Shown: positions 16,026 through 24,637, counted from the stretch's first letter. The stretch is DNA of 64,000 nt from Streptomyces bottropensis ATCC 25435 (GCF_000383595.1 NZ_KB911581.1:4682496-4746495); one strand, 5' to 3'. Program-made: numbers and translations. Notes: generated by a model from the sequence alone, not told the origin.

Positions 16026-16715
16026 TCAGGGGGTCATACCGCCGCTGCACGCGGCACCCGGCTCCGGCGTCTGCTCGCCCTGGACGTACTTGGTGAGGAA
16101 CTTCCGCACCCGGGGGTCGGACGCCTTCTCCACCTTGAGCTGGTGCTCCCAGGCGCTCAGCACGATGGGTGAGGACTGGTCCTCGTAGGGGCTCATGAAG
16201 GTGTACGTCGTCTTCTTCACCAGCCCGGTCAGCGACTCGACGTCGGCCTCGGCCGCCTTGTCGTTGTAGGTGACCCAGACCGCGCCGTGCTCCAGCGCGT
16301 GCACCGCGTTCTCGTTCGGCACGGCCTTGGTGTACACCTGCTTGTCGCAGTTGACCCACACCTGGTTGTGGTCGCCGCCCACCGGCGGGCTCATCTTGTA
16401 CGTGACGGGCTCGGACACGTGGTTCTGGGTGAGCTTCGACCAGCTCTTCACACCGTCGACCGGCGCGGCCTTCGCCGCCGCCTCCGCCGCCTCCTTCTCC
16501 TGCGCGGAGTCGATGAGGTACCAGCCGCCGCCGACGAGGCCGGCCAGAATGGCGGTGGTGACGCCGATCATGAGCAAGCGCGAGCGCCGCTCACGGGCCT
16601 GCTCGGCCTTGCGTATCTCCTCGACGCGGGCCCGCCGCGCCGCCTCCCTGGCCTTGGGGCTGTTCTTCCCGCCCTTGGGGCCGCCGCTGTTGGTCTTCGC
16701 CTTGGATGAAGCCAT
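16026..16715 (-). CDS. DUF3105 membrane-anchored protein
   Basis: A 229-residue protein with a very basic, Lys/Arg/Ala-rich cytoplasmic N-terminus (1-46), one membrane helix (about 47-68) and an outer DUF3105 domain. The conserved HALEHGAVWVTYN stretch (two His) is the hallmark of DUF3105. Two Cys, one in WVNCDKQ and one near the C-terminus, may form a disulfide. The function of DUF3105 is not known; in Streptomyces it often neighbours copper-related DUF305 genes, which are absent here. The ATG start is clear, and the small secreted protein upstream lies only 86 bases away on the same strand, so they may be co-transcribed. Confidence 0.85.
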   Translation of the reverse strand: MASSKAKTNSGGPKGGKNSPKAREAARRARVEEIRKAEQARERRSRLLMIGVTTAILAGLVGGGWYLIDSAQEKEAAEAAAKAAPVDGVKSWSKLTQNHVSEPVTYKMSPPVGGDHNQVWVNCDKQVYTKAVPNENAVHALEHGAVWVTYNDKAAEADVESLTGLVKKTTYTFMSPYEDQSSPIVLSAWEHQLKVEKASDPRVRKFLTKYVQGEQTPEPGAACSGGMTP

Positions 16716-16801
16716 GGGGTGTCCTTCTCCCCGCCGTGACCCCGTACGGGCCCGGCGGTGCTGCTGGTCGTCCGGAATCTGTCGCGCGGGCCGGTGCCGG
16801 C

Positions 16802-17221
16802 CTAGACGCGGAGCAACTGCAGTTCGTGGAGATCGGGAGGGCGGGAGAGCCCCGGCTCACCCGAGCCGTCGAGCGCCGCCGGGGCCGTGGCCGTCGCGGG
16901 CTGCCAGGAGACGGCGGTGGGAGCGCCGGGCAACGGCGCCTGGCCCAGCACCGCGGCCGGGTCGGGGGAGTGGCAGGCGTGTCCGCCGGGACTGTGCTCA
17001 CAGGGGTCCCGGTCCACCTGGCCCGCACGCGCGACGGCGGGTCCCTCCGCCACGGGTACTGCCGACACCGTGTGCGGGCGCTGCGCCGGCGCCTCACCGG
17101 GAGGCGCGCCCGCGCAGAACATCAGGAACGTGGTCAGGGCCGAGGCGACCACCAGCAGTACGCGCGCCGACCGGCCCCGGGCGCACGGCAGCACCGAACG
17201 TCTGAACGGCCGGCCGGGCAT
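16802..17221 (-). CDS. small membrane/secreted protein with a Cys/His cluster (DUF6153-like)
   Basis: A 139-residue protein. Residues 15-45 form a signal peptide or single membrane helix after a basic start. The middle holds a Cys/His cluster (CEHSPGGHACHSP, about residues 74-86) that could bind a metal such as copper. The C-terminus, ending RPPDLHELQLLRV, reminds me of Streptomyces DUF6153 proteins, but I am not sure of that match. It precedes the DUF3105 gene on the same strand. The region before it carries the 14-bp motif at 17265-17278 that recurs at 34 kb. Confidence 0.65.
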   Translation of the reverse strand: MPGRPFRRSVLPCARGRSARVLLVVASALTTFLMFCAGAPPGEAPAQRPHTVSAVPVAEGPAVARAGQVDRDPCEHSPGGHACHSPDPAAVLGQAPLPGAPTAVSWQPATATAPAALDGSGEPGLSRPPDLHELQLLRV

Positions 17222-17264
17222 GGAGCCACCTCACGAGTCGAGGCGAACGGGAGTGCGAGCGTCG

Positions 17265-17278
17265 CTGAAATTATCAGA
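17265..17278. promoter_or_regulatory. AT-rich operator-like motif shared with 34448-34461
   Basis: CTGAAATTATCAGA lies in the divergent region between the DUF6153-like gene and the VOC gene. Its reverse complement TCTGATAATTTCAG occurs exactly at 34448-34461 between two other divergent genes. In DNA this GC-rich, two identical AT-rich near-palindromes in promoter regions suggest a common regulator. Confidence 0.45.
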
Positions 17279-17415
17279 CGGCGCACAGCCGTGGTCCCGA
17301 CCCGGGGATCCCGTGCCGGTTTCACGCGGTCCGTCCCCTTCGGCGCGCGTCCGCGAGCAGCCCTGGTTAGCGTGAGAGCCGGGAGACCACCTGTCGGACC
17401 GAGGAGAGACGCGCG

Positions 17416-18225
17416 ATGGCCGCACACCCCGAGGGAACGCCCTGTTGGGTCGACGCGATGTTCAGTGACGTCGAGGGGGCGAAGAGTTTCTACGGAGACG
17501 TACTGGGCTGGACGTTCGGCGAGTCGTCGTCCGAGTACGGCAACTACACCCAGGCGTACGCGGACGGCAAGGCGGTGGCCGCCGTCGTTCCGCCGATGCC
17601 CGGCCAGGAGGGCCAGTCGGCCTGGTGCCTGTACTTCGCCTCGCCGGACGTGAACGCCACGGCGGCCAGGATCCGTGACAACGGCGGCGAGGTGCTGATG
17701 GAGCCGATGCGGGTCGGCGAGTTCGGCTCCATGCTGCTGGCCCGTTCCCCCGACGGCGTCGTCTTCGGGGCCTGGCAGGCGGGCGCCCACGAGGGTTTCG
17801 AGGTGATGGGCGTGCCCGGCGCGTACGTGTGGGCCGAGGTCTTCACCCGCGAACCCGAGAAGTCCGACGCGTTCTTCCCGGCCGTCTTCTCCTTCCGGGC
17901 CAAGCGGATGGACGACCCCGACAACCCGCAGATGGACTTCCGGGTCTTCGAGCTGGGGCAGGGCCCGCTGCTCGGCAGGATGAAGATGACGGCGGAGGAC
18001 TTCCCGCCCGAGGTGCCCTCGTACATCAACGTGTACTTCACCGTCGCCGACTGCGACGCCGCGGTCGCCCGGGCCACCGAGCGGGGCGGGATCCTGCGCT
18101 TCGGACCGATGGACACCCCCTTCGGCCGTTTCGCGGCGCTCAGCGACCCGCAGGGCGCGTCGTTCTCGGTCATCGACGTCAGCCACACGAAGGGCGAGAT
18201 GCCGGAGCTCACCGACGTCGGCTGA
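17416..18225 (+). CDS. two-domain VOC (glyoxalase-like) protein
   Basis: A 269-residue protein made of two tandem vicinal-oxygen-chelate modules, about residues 1-125 and 135-265. Each begins with a cofactor/substrate segment like PCWVDAMFSDVEGAKSFYGDVLGW and ends with a PFGRFAALSDPQGASFSVID-type strand. Such proteins isomerise or open small molecules, or bind antibiotics such as bleomycin; none of these can be picked from sequence. The ATG follows GAGGAGAGACGCGCG. A strong hairpin follows the stop, so it is probably monocistronic. Confidence 0.9.
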   Translation: MAAHPEGTPCWVDAMFSDVEGAKSFYGDVLGWTFGESSSEYGNYTQAYADGKAVAAVVPPMPGQEGQSAWCLYFASPDVNATAARIRDNGGEVLMEPMRVGEFGSMLLARSPDGVVFGAWQAGAHEGFEVMGVPGAYVWAEVFTREPEKSDAFFPAVFSFRAKRMDDPDNPQMDFRVFELGQGPLLGRMKMTAEDFPPEVPSYINVYFTVADCDAAVARATERGGILRFGPMDTPFGRFAALSDPQGASFSVIDVSHTKGEMPELTDVG

Positions 18226-18242
18226 GGGGCCCGGCCGGACAC

Positions 18243-18281
18243 GTGGGGGCAGGGGGCCCATGGGCGGTCCCCTGCCCCCAC
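18243..18281 (+). terminator. strong hairpin terminator after the VOC gene
   Basis: GTGGGGGCAGGGG (18243-18255) is perfectly complementary to CCCCTGCCCCCAC (18269-18281) with a 13-base loop. It begins 18 bases after the VOC stop codon. No T-run follows, as is common in Streptomyces. It also lies just before the RNase HI start, so it could shape that gene's leader if reading-through occurs. Confidence 0.75.
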
Positions 18282-18300
18282 CCATGGCATGATCGAGCGC

Positions 18301-19026
18301 ATGCCGGAACGTGTTGTGGCCGCCTGTGACGGAGCCTCCAAAGGAAACCCCGGACCAGCGGGCTGGGCCTGGGTGGTCGCCGAGGACGCTGAGATCCCCA
18401 CCCGGTGGGAGGCCGGCCCGCTGGGCAGAGCCACCAACAACATCGCCGAACTCACCGCACTGGAACGGCTGTTGACGGCCACCGACCCGGCCGTCCCGAT
18501 CGAGATCCGCATGGACTCCCAGTACGCGATGAAGGCGGTCACCACCTGGTTGCCGGGCTGGAAGCGCAACGGCTGGCGCACGGCCGCCGGCAAGCCGGTC
18601 GCGAACCGGGAACTCGTGGTCCGCATCGACGAGTTGCTCACCGGCCGTACCGTGGACTTCCGCTACGTGCCCGCGCACCAGGTCGACGGCGATCCCCTCA
18701 ACGACTTCGCCGACCGCGCGGCGAGCCAGGCGGCCGTCGCCCAGGAACCGGCCGGCACCGAGCTGGGCTCCCCGGAACCGCCGGCCGCGCCCGACGCCGT
18801 CCCGTCGCGCTGGAGCGCGGCGAAGAAATCAGGAAAGTCCGGGAAGCCCGCCAGGTCCGGCACCCGGACCGGCTCGGCCTCGGCGTCGTCCCGCACCATC
18901 AAGGCGAAGTTCCCCGGCCGCTGTCTGTGCGGCCGCCCCTACGCCGCGGGTGAGCCCATCGCCAAGAACGACCAGGGCTGGGGCCACCCGGAGTGCCGTA
19001 CGGCGGCGTCGGCCGGAGCCGAGTAG
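18301..19026 (+). CDS. rnhA: ribonuclease HI with a C-terminal zinc-ribbon-like tail
   Basis: RNase HI cuts the RNA strand of RNA-DNA hybrids. Numbered from this ATG (241 residues), the metal site is complete: Asp10 (CDGASKGNPG), Glu50 (NIAELTAL), Asp72 (RMDSQYAM) and Asp138 (LNDFADRAA), with His126 in the flexible loop. After about residue 150 comes a Ser/Lys/Ala-rich linker, then a module of about 35 residues with CLCGRPY...HPEC (C-x-C and H-x2-C) that looks zinc-binding. E. coli RNase HI is 155 residues, so the last 90 are an addition. ATG 18289 is a second possible start; neither has a strong ribosome site. Confidence 0.9.
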   Translation: MPERVVAACDGASKGNPGPAGWAWVVAEDAEIPTRWEAGPLGRATNNIAELTALERLLTATDPAVPIEIRMDSQYAMKAVTTWLPGWKRNGWRTAAGKPVANRELVVRIDELLTGRTVDFRYVPAHQVDGDPLNDFADRAASQAAVAQEPAGTELGSPEPPAAPDAVPSRWSAAKKSGKSGKPARSGTRTGSASASSRTIKAKFPGRCLCGRPYAAGEPIAKNDQGWGHPECRTAASAGAE

Positions 19027-19066
19027 CCGCCGCACGGCACAGTGCTCTCGCGGGAGGGCGCGGGCG

Positions 19067-19519
19067 TCACACGACGGCGCCGCGCCACTCCCCGCTCTCC
19101 CGGCCGCGCTTCTCGATGAACGTCTTGAAGCGCTCCAGGTCGCCCTTGGTCTGCCGCTTCACGACCCCCAGCTTGTCGGCCACCTTCTCGGCGGTGCCCG
19201 TGGGCTCGAAGTCCATCTGCAGCATGACCTTCGTGCGCTCCTCGGAGAGGTGGTGGAAGGTGACGACGCCGGCCTGACGGGCCTCGCCGCCCACCGTCGT
19301 CCACGCCACCCGCTCGTCCGGGATCTGCTCGGTGATCTCCGCGTCGAACTCCCGCCGCACGCCGTCCACCTTGGTCACCCAGTGCGTGAGTGTGCCCGAA
19401 CGCTGCTCGATCCGCTCGACCCCGCTCATGAACTCGGGAAACGTCTCGAACTGCGTCCACTGGTTGTAGGCGGTCCGGACGGGGACGTGGACCTCGACGG
19501 ACTCCTCGATCTGGGTCAT
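19067..19519 (-). CDS. SRPBCC-family (polyketide cyclase-like/CoxG-like) protein
   Basis: A 150-residue START/Bet v1-type protein: the opening EESVEVHVPVRTAYNQWTQFETFPEFMSGV is the classical first strand and helix, and the C-terminal helix DLERFKTFIEKRG closes the cavity. These proteins bind hydrophobic ligands or act as cyclases. In Streptomyces this short form is widespread and not tied to a pathway. ATG 19519 is chosen for the GAGGAGG site before it. Confidence 0.87.
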   Translation of the reverse strand: MTQIEESVEVHVPVRTAYNQWTQFETFPEFMSGVERIEQRSGTLTHWVTKVDGVRREFDAEITEQIPDERVAWTTVGGEARQAGVVTFHHLSEERTKVMLQMDFEPTGTAEKVADKLGVVKRQTKGDLERFKTFIEKRGRESGEWRGAVV

Positions 19520-19621
19520 CGGTCGCCTCCTCACATCGGTTGCGTGTCGATCGCGTCCGGGTCGCCCCGGGCGCGTCCGGAGCGGGTACCCAACTCCCCG
19601 AGGATCAACGCGCCAACACGG

Positions 19622-20446
19622 TCAGGCCGCGTCGAACGTGTAGTGGGCGGTGTGGTCCAGCAGCGCCGCCGGAGTGGTGTCGTTCCACGGCTTCATCGGC
19701 TCGTTCAGATCGACGACGTTCGCGGTCCCGGCGGCCGGCACGTACGCGGCGCCGGGGTGCAGGCGCTGCCAGTCCGCCCACAGCTTGTCGACGAACGCGT
19801 GGTGCAGCCAGAAGACGGGGTCGTTGGGGGAGACCCCGGTGCCCATCTGGCCGCCCACCCAGACATGCACCCGGTTGTGCAGGTTGACGCCCCGCCAGCC
19901 CTCCAGGTGGTTGCGGAAGCCGTCCGAGGCGCTGTTCCAGGGCGCCATGTCGTACGTCGGCATCGCGAGCACCGAGTCCACCTCGGCTCGGGTCGGCAGC
20001 TGCCGCACCCCGGCGCCGAGGGAGCGGCGCAGGTAGGTACGGCCGTCGATCCGTACGTTGATCGGCCAGTTCCCGGTGGCCGCCGCGAAGGGCCCGTCCA
20101 TCACCTGTCCGTCGCGGCTGCGCCCGGTGCCGCCGAGGAAGTCGGGTGCCCACAGGGACGCGCGGGTCGTGCGGTCGGCCGTCCAGTCCCAGTAGGGCAG
20201 GGCGACGGCCGGGTCCACGGACTGCAGGGCCCGCTCGAACTCCAGCAGGAATCTGCGGTGCCAGGGGAGGAAGGACGGCGAACGGTGGCCCGTGCGTTCG
20301 CCGTTGTCGGTGTCGCCGAGGATGAACGCGTTGTGCGTCGTGACGAACTCGTCGTAGCGGCCGGAACGCTTCAGCGCGATCAGCGCGTCGACGAGGCGCC
20401 GCTTCTCTTCGGCGGTCAGGGTCGCCTGGTTCTTGCGTACGGTCAT
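19622..20446 (-). CDS. melC2: tyrosinase MelC2
   Basis: A 274-residue type-3 copper monooxygenase that turns tyrosine into dopaquinone, starting melanin. All six copper ligands are present at the positions known from Streptomyces tyrosinases: His38, His54, His63 (CuA) and His190, His194, His216 (CuB). It has no signal peptide, as expected, since MelC2 leaves the cell in complex with its caddie MelC1. It lies 43 bases downstream of melC1 in one operon. The length is the family standard. Confidence 0.97.
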   Translation of the reverse strand: MTVRKNQATLTAEEKRRLVDALIALKRSGRYDEFVTTHNAFILGDTDNGERTGHRSPSFLPWHRRFLLEFERALQSVDPAVALPYWDWTADRTTRASLWAPDFLGGTGRSRDGQVMDGPFAAATGNWPINVRIDGRTYLRRSLGAGVRQLPTRAEVDSVLAMPTYDMAPWNSASDGFRNHLEGWRGVNLHNRVHVWVGGQMGTGVSPNDPVFWLHHAFVDKLWADWQRLHPGAAYVPAAGTANVVDLNEPMKPWNDTTPAALLDHTAHYTFDAA

Positions 20447-20489
20447 GGCTCTGCGGCTCCTTGCGGTGGTCCGGTGGTGCGGGTGCGGG

Positions 20490-20855
20490 TCAGTTGAAGG
20501 GGACGAGACGGGCGCCCTGGAGTTCGTCGACCGCCGCGCGGGCGGCGGCGCGTGGGGTCGGCACGGGGGAGTAGTGGCTGACGACGCTGATCCAGCTGCC
20601 GTCGGCGTTCCGCATGACGTGCAGTTCGGCCCCGTCGACGAACACGGCGTACCCGGCGCCGTGATGGTGGCCGCCGCCGTCGGTCGCGTGCCCCTGTATC
20701 CGGCGGCCCCGGTACACCTCGTCGAAGGTCTGCGGGGCCTTGCGGTCCTGGTGGGTGGCGTGGTCGTCCGCGGCGGCGGCGGTGAGCGGGGCGCCGACGG
20801 TCACGGCGAGGGCGGCCGCGGCGCCGAGGGCGTGGCGGCGGGTGATGTCGGGCAT
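20490..20855 (-). CDS. melC1: tyrosinase cofactor MelC1 (copper caddie)
   Basis: A 121-residue caddie protein that binds apo-tyrosinase, loads copper and carries MelC2 through the Tat pathway. The N-terminus has a twin-arginine signal (TRRHALGAA) with an alanine-rich core and A-A-A cleavage region. His-rich patches (DDHATH, GGGHHHGAG) serve copper transfer, and the Tyr in GAGYAVFVDG corresponds to the caddie residue that enters the active site. ATG 20855 is preceded by AGGAGG. The open frame continues upstream but without coding character. Confidence 0.95.
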   Translation of the reverse strand: MPDITRRHALGAAAALAVTVGAPLTAAAADDHATHQDRKAPQTFDEVYRGRRIQGHATDGGGHHHGAGYAVFVDGAELHVMRNADGSWISVVSHYSPVPTPRAAARAAVDELQGARLVPFN

Positions 20856-21193
20856 GCGAGATCCTCCTGGACATGGGGGGATTGATGACTCGTCATGCCT
20901 ATCGATCAGGTGGGGAACGGGAGAAATCCCCGGAAGCCGGTTGGCCGTGATCAGGACAATCACGTACATGTCGTGCAAGGTTGAACAAAGATGATCTTGC
21001 TGTTGTGGATCTTCGAGTAGGGGTGGAGGGGGAAATTCCGCCCGGCGGTGAGGTCGCGGCCGATGATCTTGCGGTGGGTCTGCGGATCCTGTGGCCGGTG
21101 TCACGCGCGCAAAGTGGCGTGAATCCCGGGAGCGTCCGCGCTGCTACTCTTCGTGGTCAATTGATCGCTTTGCGCAGCGAAATGGGAGTGTGC
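20856..21193. other. intergenic region between melC1 and the FAD monooxygenase
   Basis: A 338-bp divergent region with no convincing gene. It holds an ATGAC-TC-GTCAT inverted repeat at 20885-20896, close enough to melC1 to be an operator, and AT-richer stretches around 20940-21000 and 21155-21182 where promoters are likely. An in-frame ATG at 20981 would extend the monooxygenase, but that segment is not conserved-looking. Confidence 0.5.
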
Positions 21194-22411
21194 GTGAAGA
21201 TCGCGTGCGTCGGCGGAGGACCCGCAAGCCTGTACTTCTCGATCCTGATGAAGCGGCAGGACCCGTCCCACGACATCACCGTCCATGAACGGAACCCGGC
21301 CGGATCGACGTACGGCTGGGGCGTGACCTACTGGTCGGAGCTACTGGACAAGCTCCGCGAGCAGGACCCCGAGACGGCCCTCGCCATCAGCGAGAACTCC
21401 GTCACCTGGGACCGCGGGGTGGCGCATGTCCGCGCCCGCAGGACGGTCCAGCCGGGCGACGAGGGCTTCGGCATCGGCCGACGCCGGCTGCTCGAACTGC
21501 TCGCCGAACGCGCGCGGGCCCTGGGTGTCCGCGTCGAGTACGAGGACGCGATCACGGCCGACGACCTGCCGGACGCCGATCTCGTCGTCGCGGGCGACGG
21601 GGTCAACAGCACCGTGCGCGAGCGGTACGCCGGCCGGTTCGGCAGCGACATCACGCTCGGCCGCAACACCTACATCTGGCTCGGCACCACCAAGGTCCAC
21701 GACGCCTTCACCTTCTCCTTCCAGGAGACCGACCACGGCTGGATCTGGGCCTACGCCTACCCCTTCAGCGACGAGCAGAGCACCTGTGTCATCGAGTGCT
21801 CCCCGCGGACGCTGAACGGCCTGGGCCTGGACCGCCTCAGCGAGGCCGACGGGCTGGCCCTGCTGGAGAAGCTGTTCGCCGACATCCTGGACGGCCACCC
21901 CCTCCTCGGACGCGCCCAGGACGACGGCACCGCCCAGTGGCTCACCTTCCGCACCCTGACCAACCGCACCTGGCACCACGGCAACCTCGTCCTGCTGGGC
22001 GACGCCGCCCACACCACCCACTACTCCATCGGCGCCGGCACGACGCTCGCCCTGGAGGACGCGATCTGCCTGGCCGAATCGCTCGGCGCCCACCCGGACA
22101 CGGAGGCGGCGCTCGACGCGTACGAGCGGCGGCGCAAGTCCGAGCTGCTGCGGCTGCAGAGCGCGGCACGCCACAGCGCGCAGTGGTACGAGAACATCCA
22201 GCGGTACATCGACCTGCCCCCGGAGCAGATGTTCGCGCTCCTCGGCCAGCGCCACTCGCCGCTGCTGCCGTACGTGCCGCCGCAGCTCTACTACCGCCTC
22301 GACCGCGCGGCCGGCCGTCTGGAGGCCCTGCGCCGCCTCAAGCGCTGGCTGGGCCCGAAGCTGGCCCGGTCGTCACAGGCGCGTGCCCTCGCCGACGCCG
22401 ACCGGAGGTAA
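21194..22411 (+). CDS. FAD-dependent aromatic monooxygenase (salicylyl/anthraniloyl-CoA hydroxylase-like)
   Basis: A 405-residue class A flavin monooxygenase. The FAD-binding loop GGGPAS is at residues 7-12, the GDG motif (AGDGVNS) is in the middle and the second FAD loop GDAAHTTHYSIGAG lies near 275-290. The N-terminal stretch through NPAGSTYGWGVTYW resembles the hydroxylase domain of salicylyl-CoA and 2-aminobenzoyl-CoA monooxygenases, so a CoA-bound or related aromatic substrate is possible but unproven. The GTG at 21194 is preferred for GGGAG five bases upstream; ATG 21182 overlaps that ribosome site. No catabolic operon surrounds it. Confidence 0.85.
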   Translation: MKIACVGGGPASLYFSILMKRQDPSHDITVHERNPAGSTYGWGVTYWSELLDKLREQDPETALAISENSVTWDRGVAHVRARRTVQPGDEGFGIGRRRLLELLAERARALGVRVEYEDAITADDLPDADLVVAGDGVNSTVRERYAGRFGSDITLGRNTYIWLGTTKVHDAFTFSFQETDHGWIWAYAYPFSDEQSTCVIECSPRTLNGLGLDRLSEADGLALLEKLFADILDGHPLLGRAQDDGTAQWLTFRTLTNRTWHHGNLVLLGDAAHTTHYSIGAGTTLALEDAICLAESLGAHPDTEAALDAYERRRKSELLRLQSAARHSAQWYENIQRYIDLPPEQMFALLGQRHSPLLPYVPPQLYYRLDRAAGRLEALRRLKRWLGPKLARSSQARALADADRR

Positions 22412-22420
22412 CGCGCCCCC

Positions 22421-22434
22421 GGCCCCCCGGGGCC
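22421..22434. terminator. short GC hairpin between convergent genes
   Basis: GGCCCC-CC-GGGGCC lies in the 29-bp gap between the stops of the FAD monooxygenase and the alkB gene, where a bidirectional terminator is expected. Confidence 0.4.
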
Positions 22435-22440
22435 GTACGG

Positions 22441-23067
22441 CTAACGCACGCCGCGCGGCCGGAACTGGACGCTGATGCGCGGCCCCACCGCCCGCGTCGA
22501 CTTGGGGACCGCGTGGTCCCAGGTGCGCTGGCAGGAGCCGCCCATCACGATCAGGTCGCCGTGCCCCTGCGGAAACCTCAGGGTCTCCCCGCCGCCGTGC
22601 GGGCGCAGGGCAAGATCGCGGGGGTCGCCCAGGGACAGGATGGCCACCATCGTGTCCTCCCGGGCGCCCCGCCCGATCCGGTCGCCGTGCCAGGCCACGC
22701 TGTCCCGGCCGTCGCGGTAGAAGCACAGCCCCGCCGTGGCGAACGGTTCGCCCAGCTCGGAGCCGTAGTGCGCGGACAGTGCCTCCCGGGCCTCGTCCAG
22801 GACGGGGTCGGGGAGGGCGTCCTCGGCGCCGTAGTACGCGAGCAGTCGCGGTACGTCCACGACCTGCTCGTACATCTGGCGCCGCTCCGCCTTCCAGGGC
22901 ACCTCCTCGGCGAGCCGCGTGAAGAGGGAGTCGGCGCCGGTGAGCCATCCCGGCAGCAGGTCGATCCAGGCCCCGGCGCCCAGCTCGCGCCGGCGCAGCC
23001 CGTCGAGGGGGCCGAGGCGGAGGTCGTCGGACTGGTCGAAGAGGGAGCCCTGGAGGTGCGTGGCCAT
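22441..23067 (-). CDS. alkB: alpha-ketoglutarate-dependent dioxygenase AlkB
   Basis: A 208-residue Fe(II)/2-oxoglutarate enzyme that repairs alkylated bases such as 1-methyladenine and 3-methylcytosine by oxidative demethylation. Iron ligands are visible as His-x-Asp in WHGDRIG and the distal His in TWDHAVPK; the 2-oxoglutarate-binding Arg pair is in GPRISVQFRPR. A nucleotide-recognition lid (GLCFYRDGRDSVAWH) precedes them. Length and motifs are normal for AlkB. It stands alone. Confidence 0.92.
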   Translation of the reverse strand: MATHLQGSLFDQSDDLRLGPLDGLRRRELGAGAWIDLLPGWLTGADSLFTRLAEEVPWKAERRQMYEQVVDVPRLLAYYGAEDALPDPVLDEAREALSAHYGSELGEPFATAGLCFYRDGRDSVAWHGDRIGRGAREDTMVAILSLGDPRDLALRPHGGGETLRFPQGHGDLIVMGGSCQRTWDHAVPKSTRAVGPRISVQFRPRGVR

Positions 23068-23162
23068 ACGGCCAGCGTACTCCCAAATTCGAAAGCATGT
23101 TCGCTCGCGAGGTGGGGGCCGTCGAAGGGCCCGGGGACCTCTGCTCCCTCCTCCGCCGTCGA

Positions 23163-23840
23163 TCAGTGCTGCTGGGCCTTCTGCGGCGTCACCTCGCTCG
23201 GTCGTACGACCACGAAGCCCTCGCCCTCCAGCTTCAGCTGCACGGCCTCCCCGGAGCCGCCCCGGATCATCGAGCCGAAGGACTGGGAGCGGTGCAGCGA
23301 GGTGCTCAGATGCGCCGTCCAGCCCACGACCGCGTCGGTGTCGACGAACACGGGCAGCTGCGGGGAGACCGGGATGACCAGCGGGTTACCGTCACACACG
23401 AGGCCGAGTCTGCCCTGCCCGGTGAACACGCTGTTGAACAGGCCGCCGCCGGTCATGCCGGCGCCCTTCACGGTCTTGATCTCGTAGGACAGCGAGGCGT
23501 CGAAACAGAGCACGTTGCGGCCGTTGACGGTGAACACGTCGCCCGGCTCGACGTCGACGACGAAACAGTTCTGCGCCTCGTGCGCGAACCAGGCCTCGCC
23601 CTGACCGCGCACGGCCATCAGCGGCAGCCCCTCCCCGGTGACCGCGCGCTTGAGCATGCCGCCCACGCCCTGGCCCTTGCGTTCGAACTGCAGGTTTCCC
23701 CGGTAGGCGATCATCGCGCCCTGCCGGGCGAGCATCTCGCCGTTGACGGCGTACTTGATGGACTTGGCGTTCTGGACGGTCATCCCGGGCGCGTGCGCCG
23801 GCTGGACCATGTTCTCGTGGGAGAAAAGATCACTCTTCAT
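23163..23840 (-). CDS. AIM24-family protein
   Basis: A 225-residue protein of the AIM24/TRAP-like family: an all-beta, Gly-rich barrel with repeated strand patterns such as LMAVRGQGEAWFA, GDVFTVNGRNVLCFDASLSYEI and GGSGEAVQLKLEGEGFVVV. Bacterial members are of unknown role; the yeast name comes from altered inheritance of mitochondria. No catalytic residues or signals are visible. ATG 23840 is chosen; the frame remains open upstream across a neighbouring gene on the other strand, which is a shadow. Confidence 0.85.
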   Translation of the reverse strand: MKSDLFSHENMVQPAHAPGMTVQNAKSIKYAVNGEMLARQGAMIAYRGNLQFERKGQGVGGMLKRAVTGEGLPLMAVRGQGEAWFAHEAQNCFVVDVEPGDVFTVNGRNVLCFDASLSYEIKTVKGAGMTGGGLFNSVFTGQGRLGLVCDGNPLVIPVSPQLPVFVDTDAVVGWTAHLSTSLHRSQSFGSMIRGGSGEAVQLKLEGEGFVVVRPSEVTPQKAQQH

Positions 23841-23943
23841 ACGGGCATGCTGTCCCGGAGTGCCCGATTCCGCCAAGCGACGCGCGGAGCAGGCGAATTG
23901 GGGCGCCTGACAACGCCGTGATCGGGATGGTAGAAGCGGACAC

Positions 23944-24627
23944 ATGAACAACAAGACCGTCGGCGTCGACCTCCCGGACCGCCGGGGCCGCACCGGACTC
24001 GACCGCACCGGCCGGGACCTGACCGGCAACCCCCGCGTCAAGGTGCGGGACGTGCGACTGCTGTCCAGCCACTGGTACGTGGAGCGCACCACCACCTTCG
24101 ACTTCCGGCACGCCGACGGCACCTGGAGCACCCAGGAGCGCGAGACGCACGACCGGGGCAACGGCGCCACCGTCCTGCTCTACGACGCCGCCCGCGAAAC
24201 CGTCCTGCTCACCCGGCAGTTCCGCTACCCGGCCTACGTCAACGGGCACCCCGACGGGATGCTCGTCGAGACCCCCGGCGGCCTGCTCGACAAGGAGGAC
24301 GAGCACCCCGAGGTCGCCGTGCGGCGCGAGGTGATCGAGGAGACCGGCCACACCATCGGCGAGATCCAGCACGTCTTCGACATCTACATGAGCCCCGGCT
24401 CGGTCACCGAACGCGTCAGCTTCTACGCCGCCTCCTACGGCCCGTCGACCCGGACCCACGAGGGTGGCGGCCTCGACGAGGAGGGCGAGGACATCGAACT
24501 CGTCGAACTGCCCTTCCGTCAGGCCCTGCGGATGATCCGCGGCGGCGAGATCGCCGACGCCAAGACCATCATGTTGCTCCAGTGGGCGGCGCTGGAGGGG
24601 CCGTTCGCGGCCGGGGACCGGGAGTAG
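23944..24627 (+). CDS. Nudix hydrolase, NudK (GDP-mannose pyrophosphatase) type
   Basis: A 227-residue Nudix enzyme cutting nucleoside diphosphates joined to another group. The catalytic helix REVIEETG is at residues 128-135, with the preceding PGGLLDKEDE loop one residue longer than the strict Nudix spacing. The segment NGHPDGMLVETPGG is characteristic of the NudK/ADP-ribose pyrophosphatase branch. GDP-mannose is the most likely substrate by family, but ADP-ribose is possible. It stands alone; the next gene is opposite and ends 10 bases after it. Confidence 0.88.
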   Translation: MNNKTVGVDLPDRRGRTGLDRTGRDLTGNPRVKVRDVRLLSSHWYVERTTTFDFRHADGTWSTQERETHDRGNGATVLLYDAARETVLLTRQFRYPAYVNGHPDGMLVETPGGLLDKEDEHPEVAVRREVIEETGHTIGEIQHVFDIYMSPGSVTERVSFYAASYGPSTRTHEGGGLDEEGEDIELVELPFRQALRMIRGGEIADAKTIMLLQWAALEGPFAAGDRE

Positions 24628-24637
24628 CGGGAGCGGC

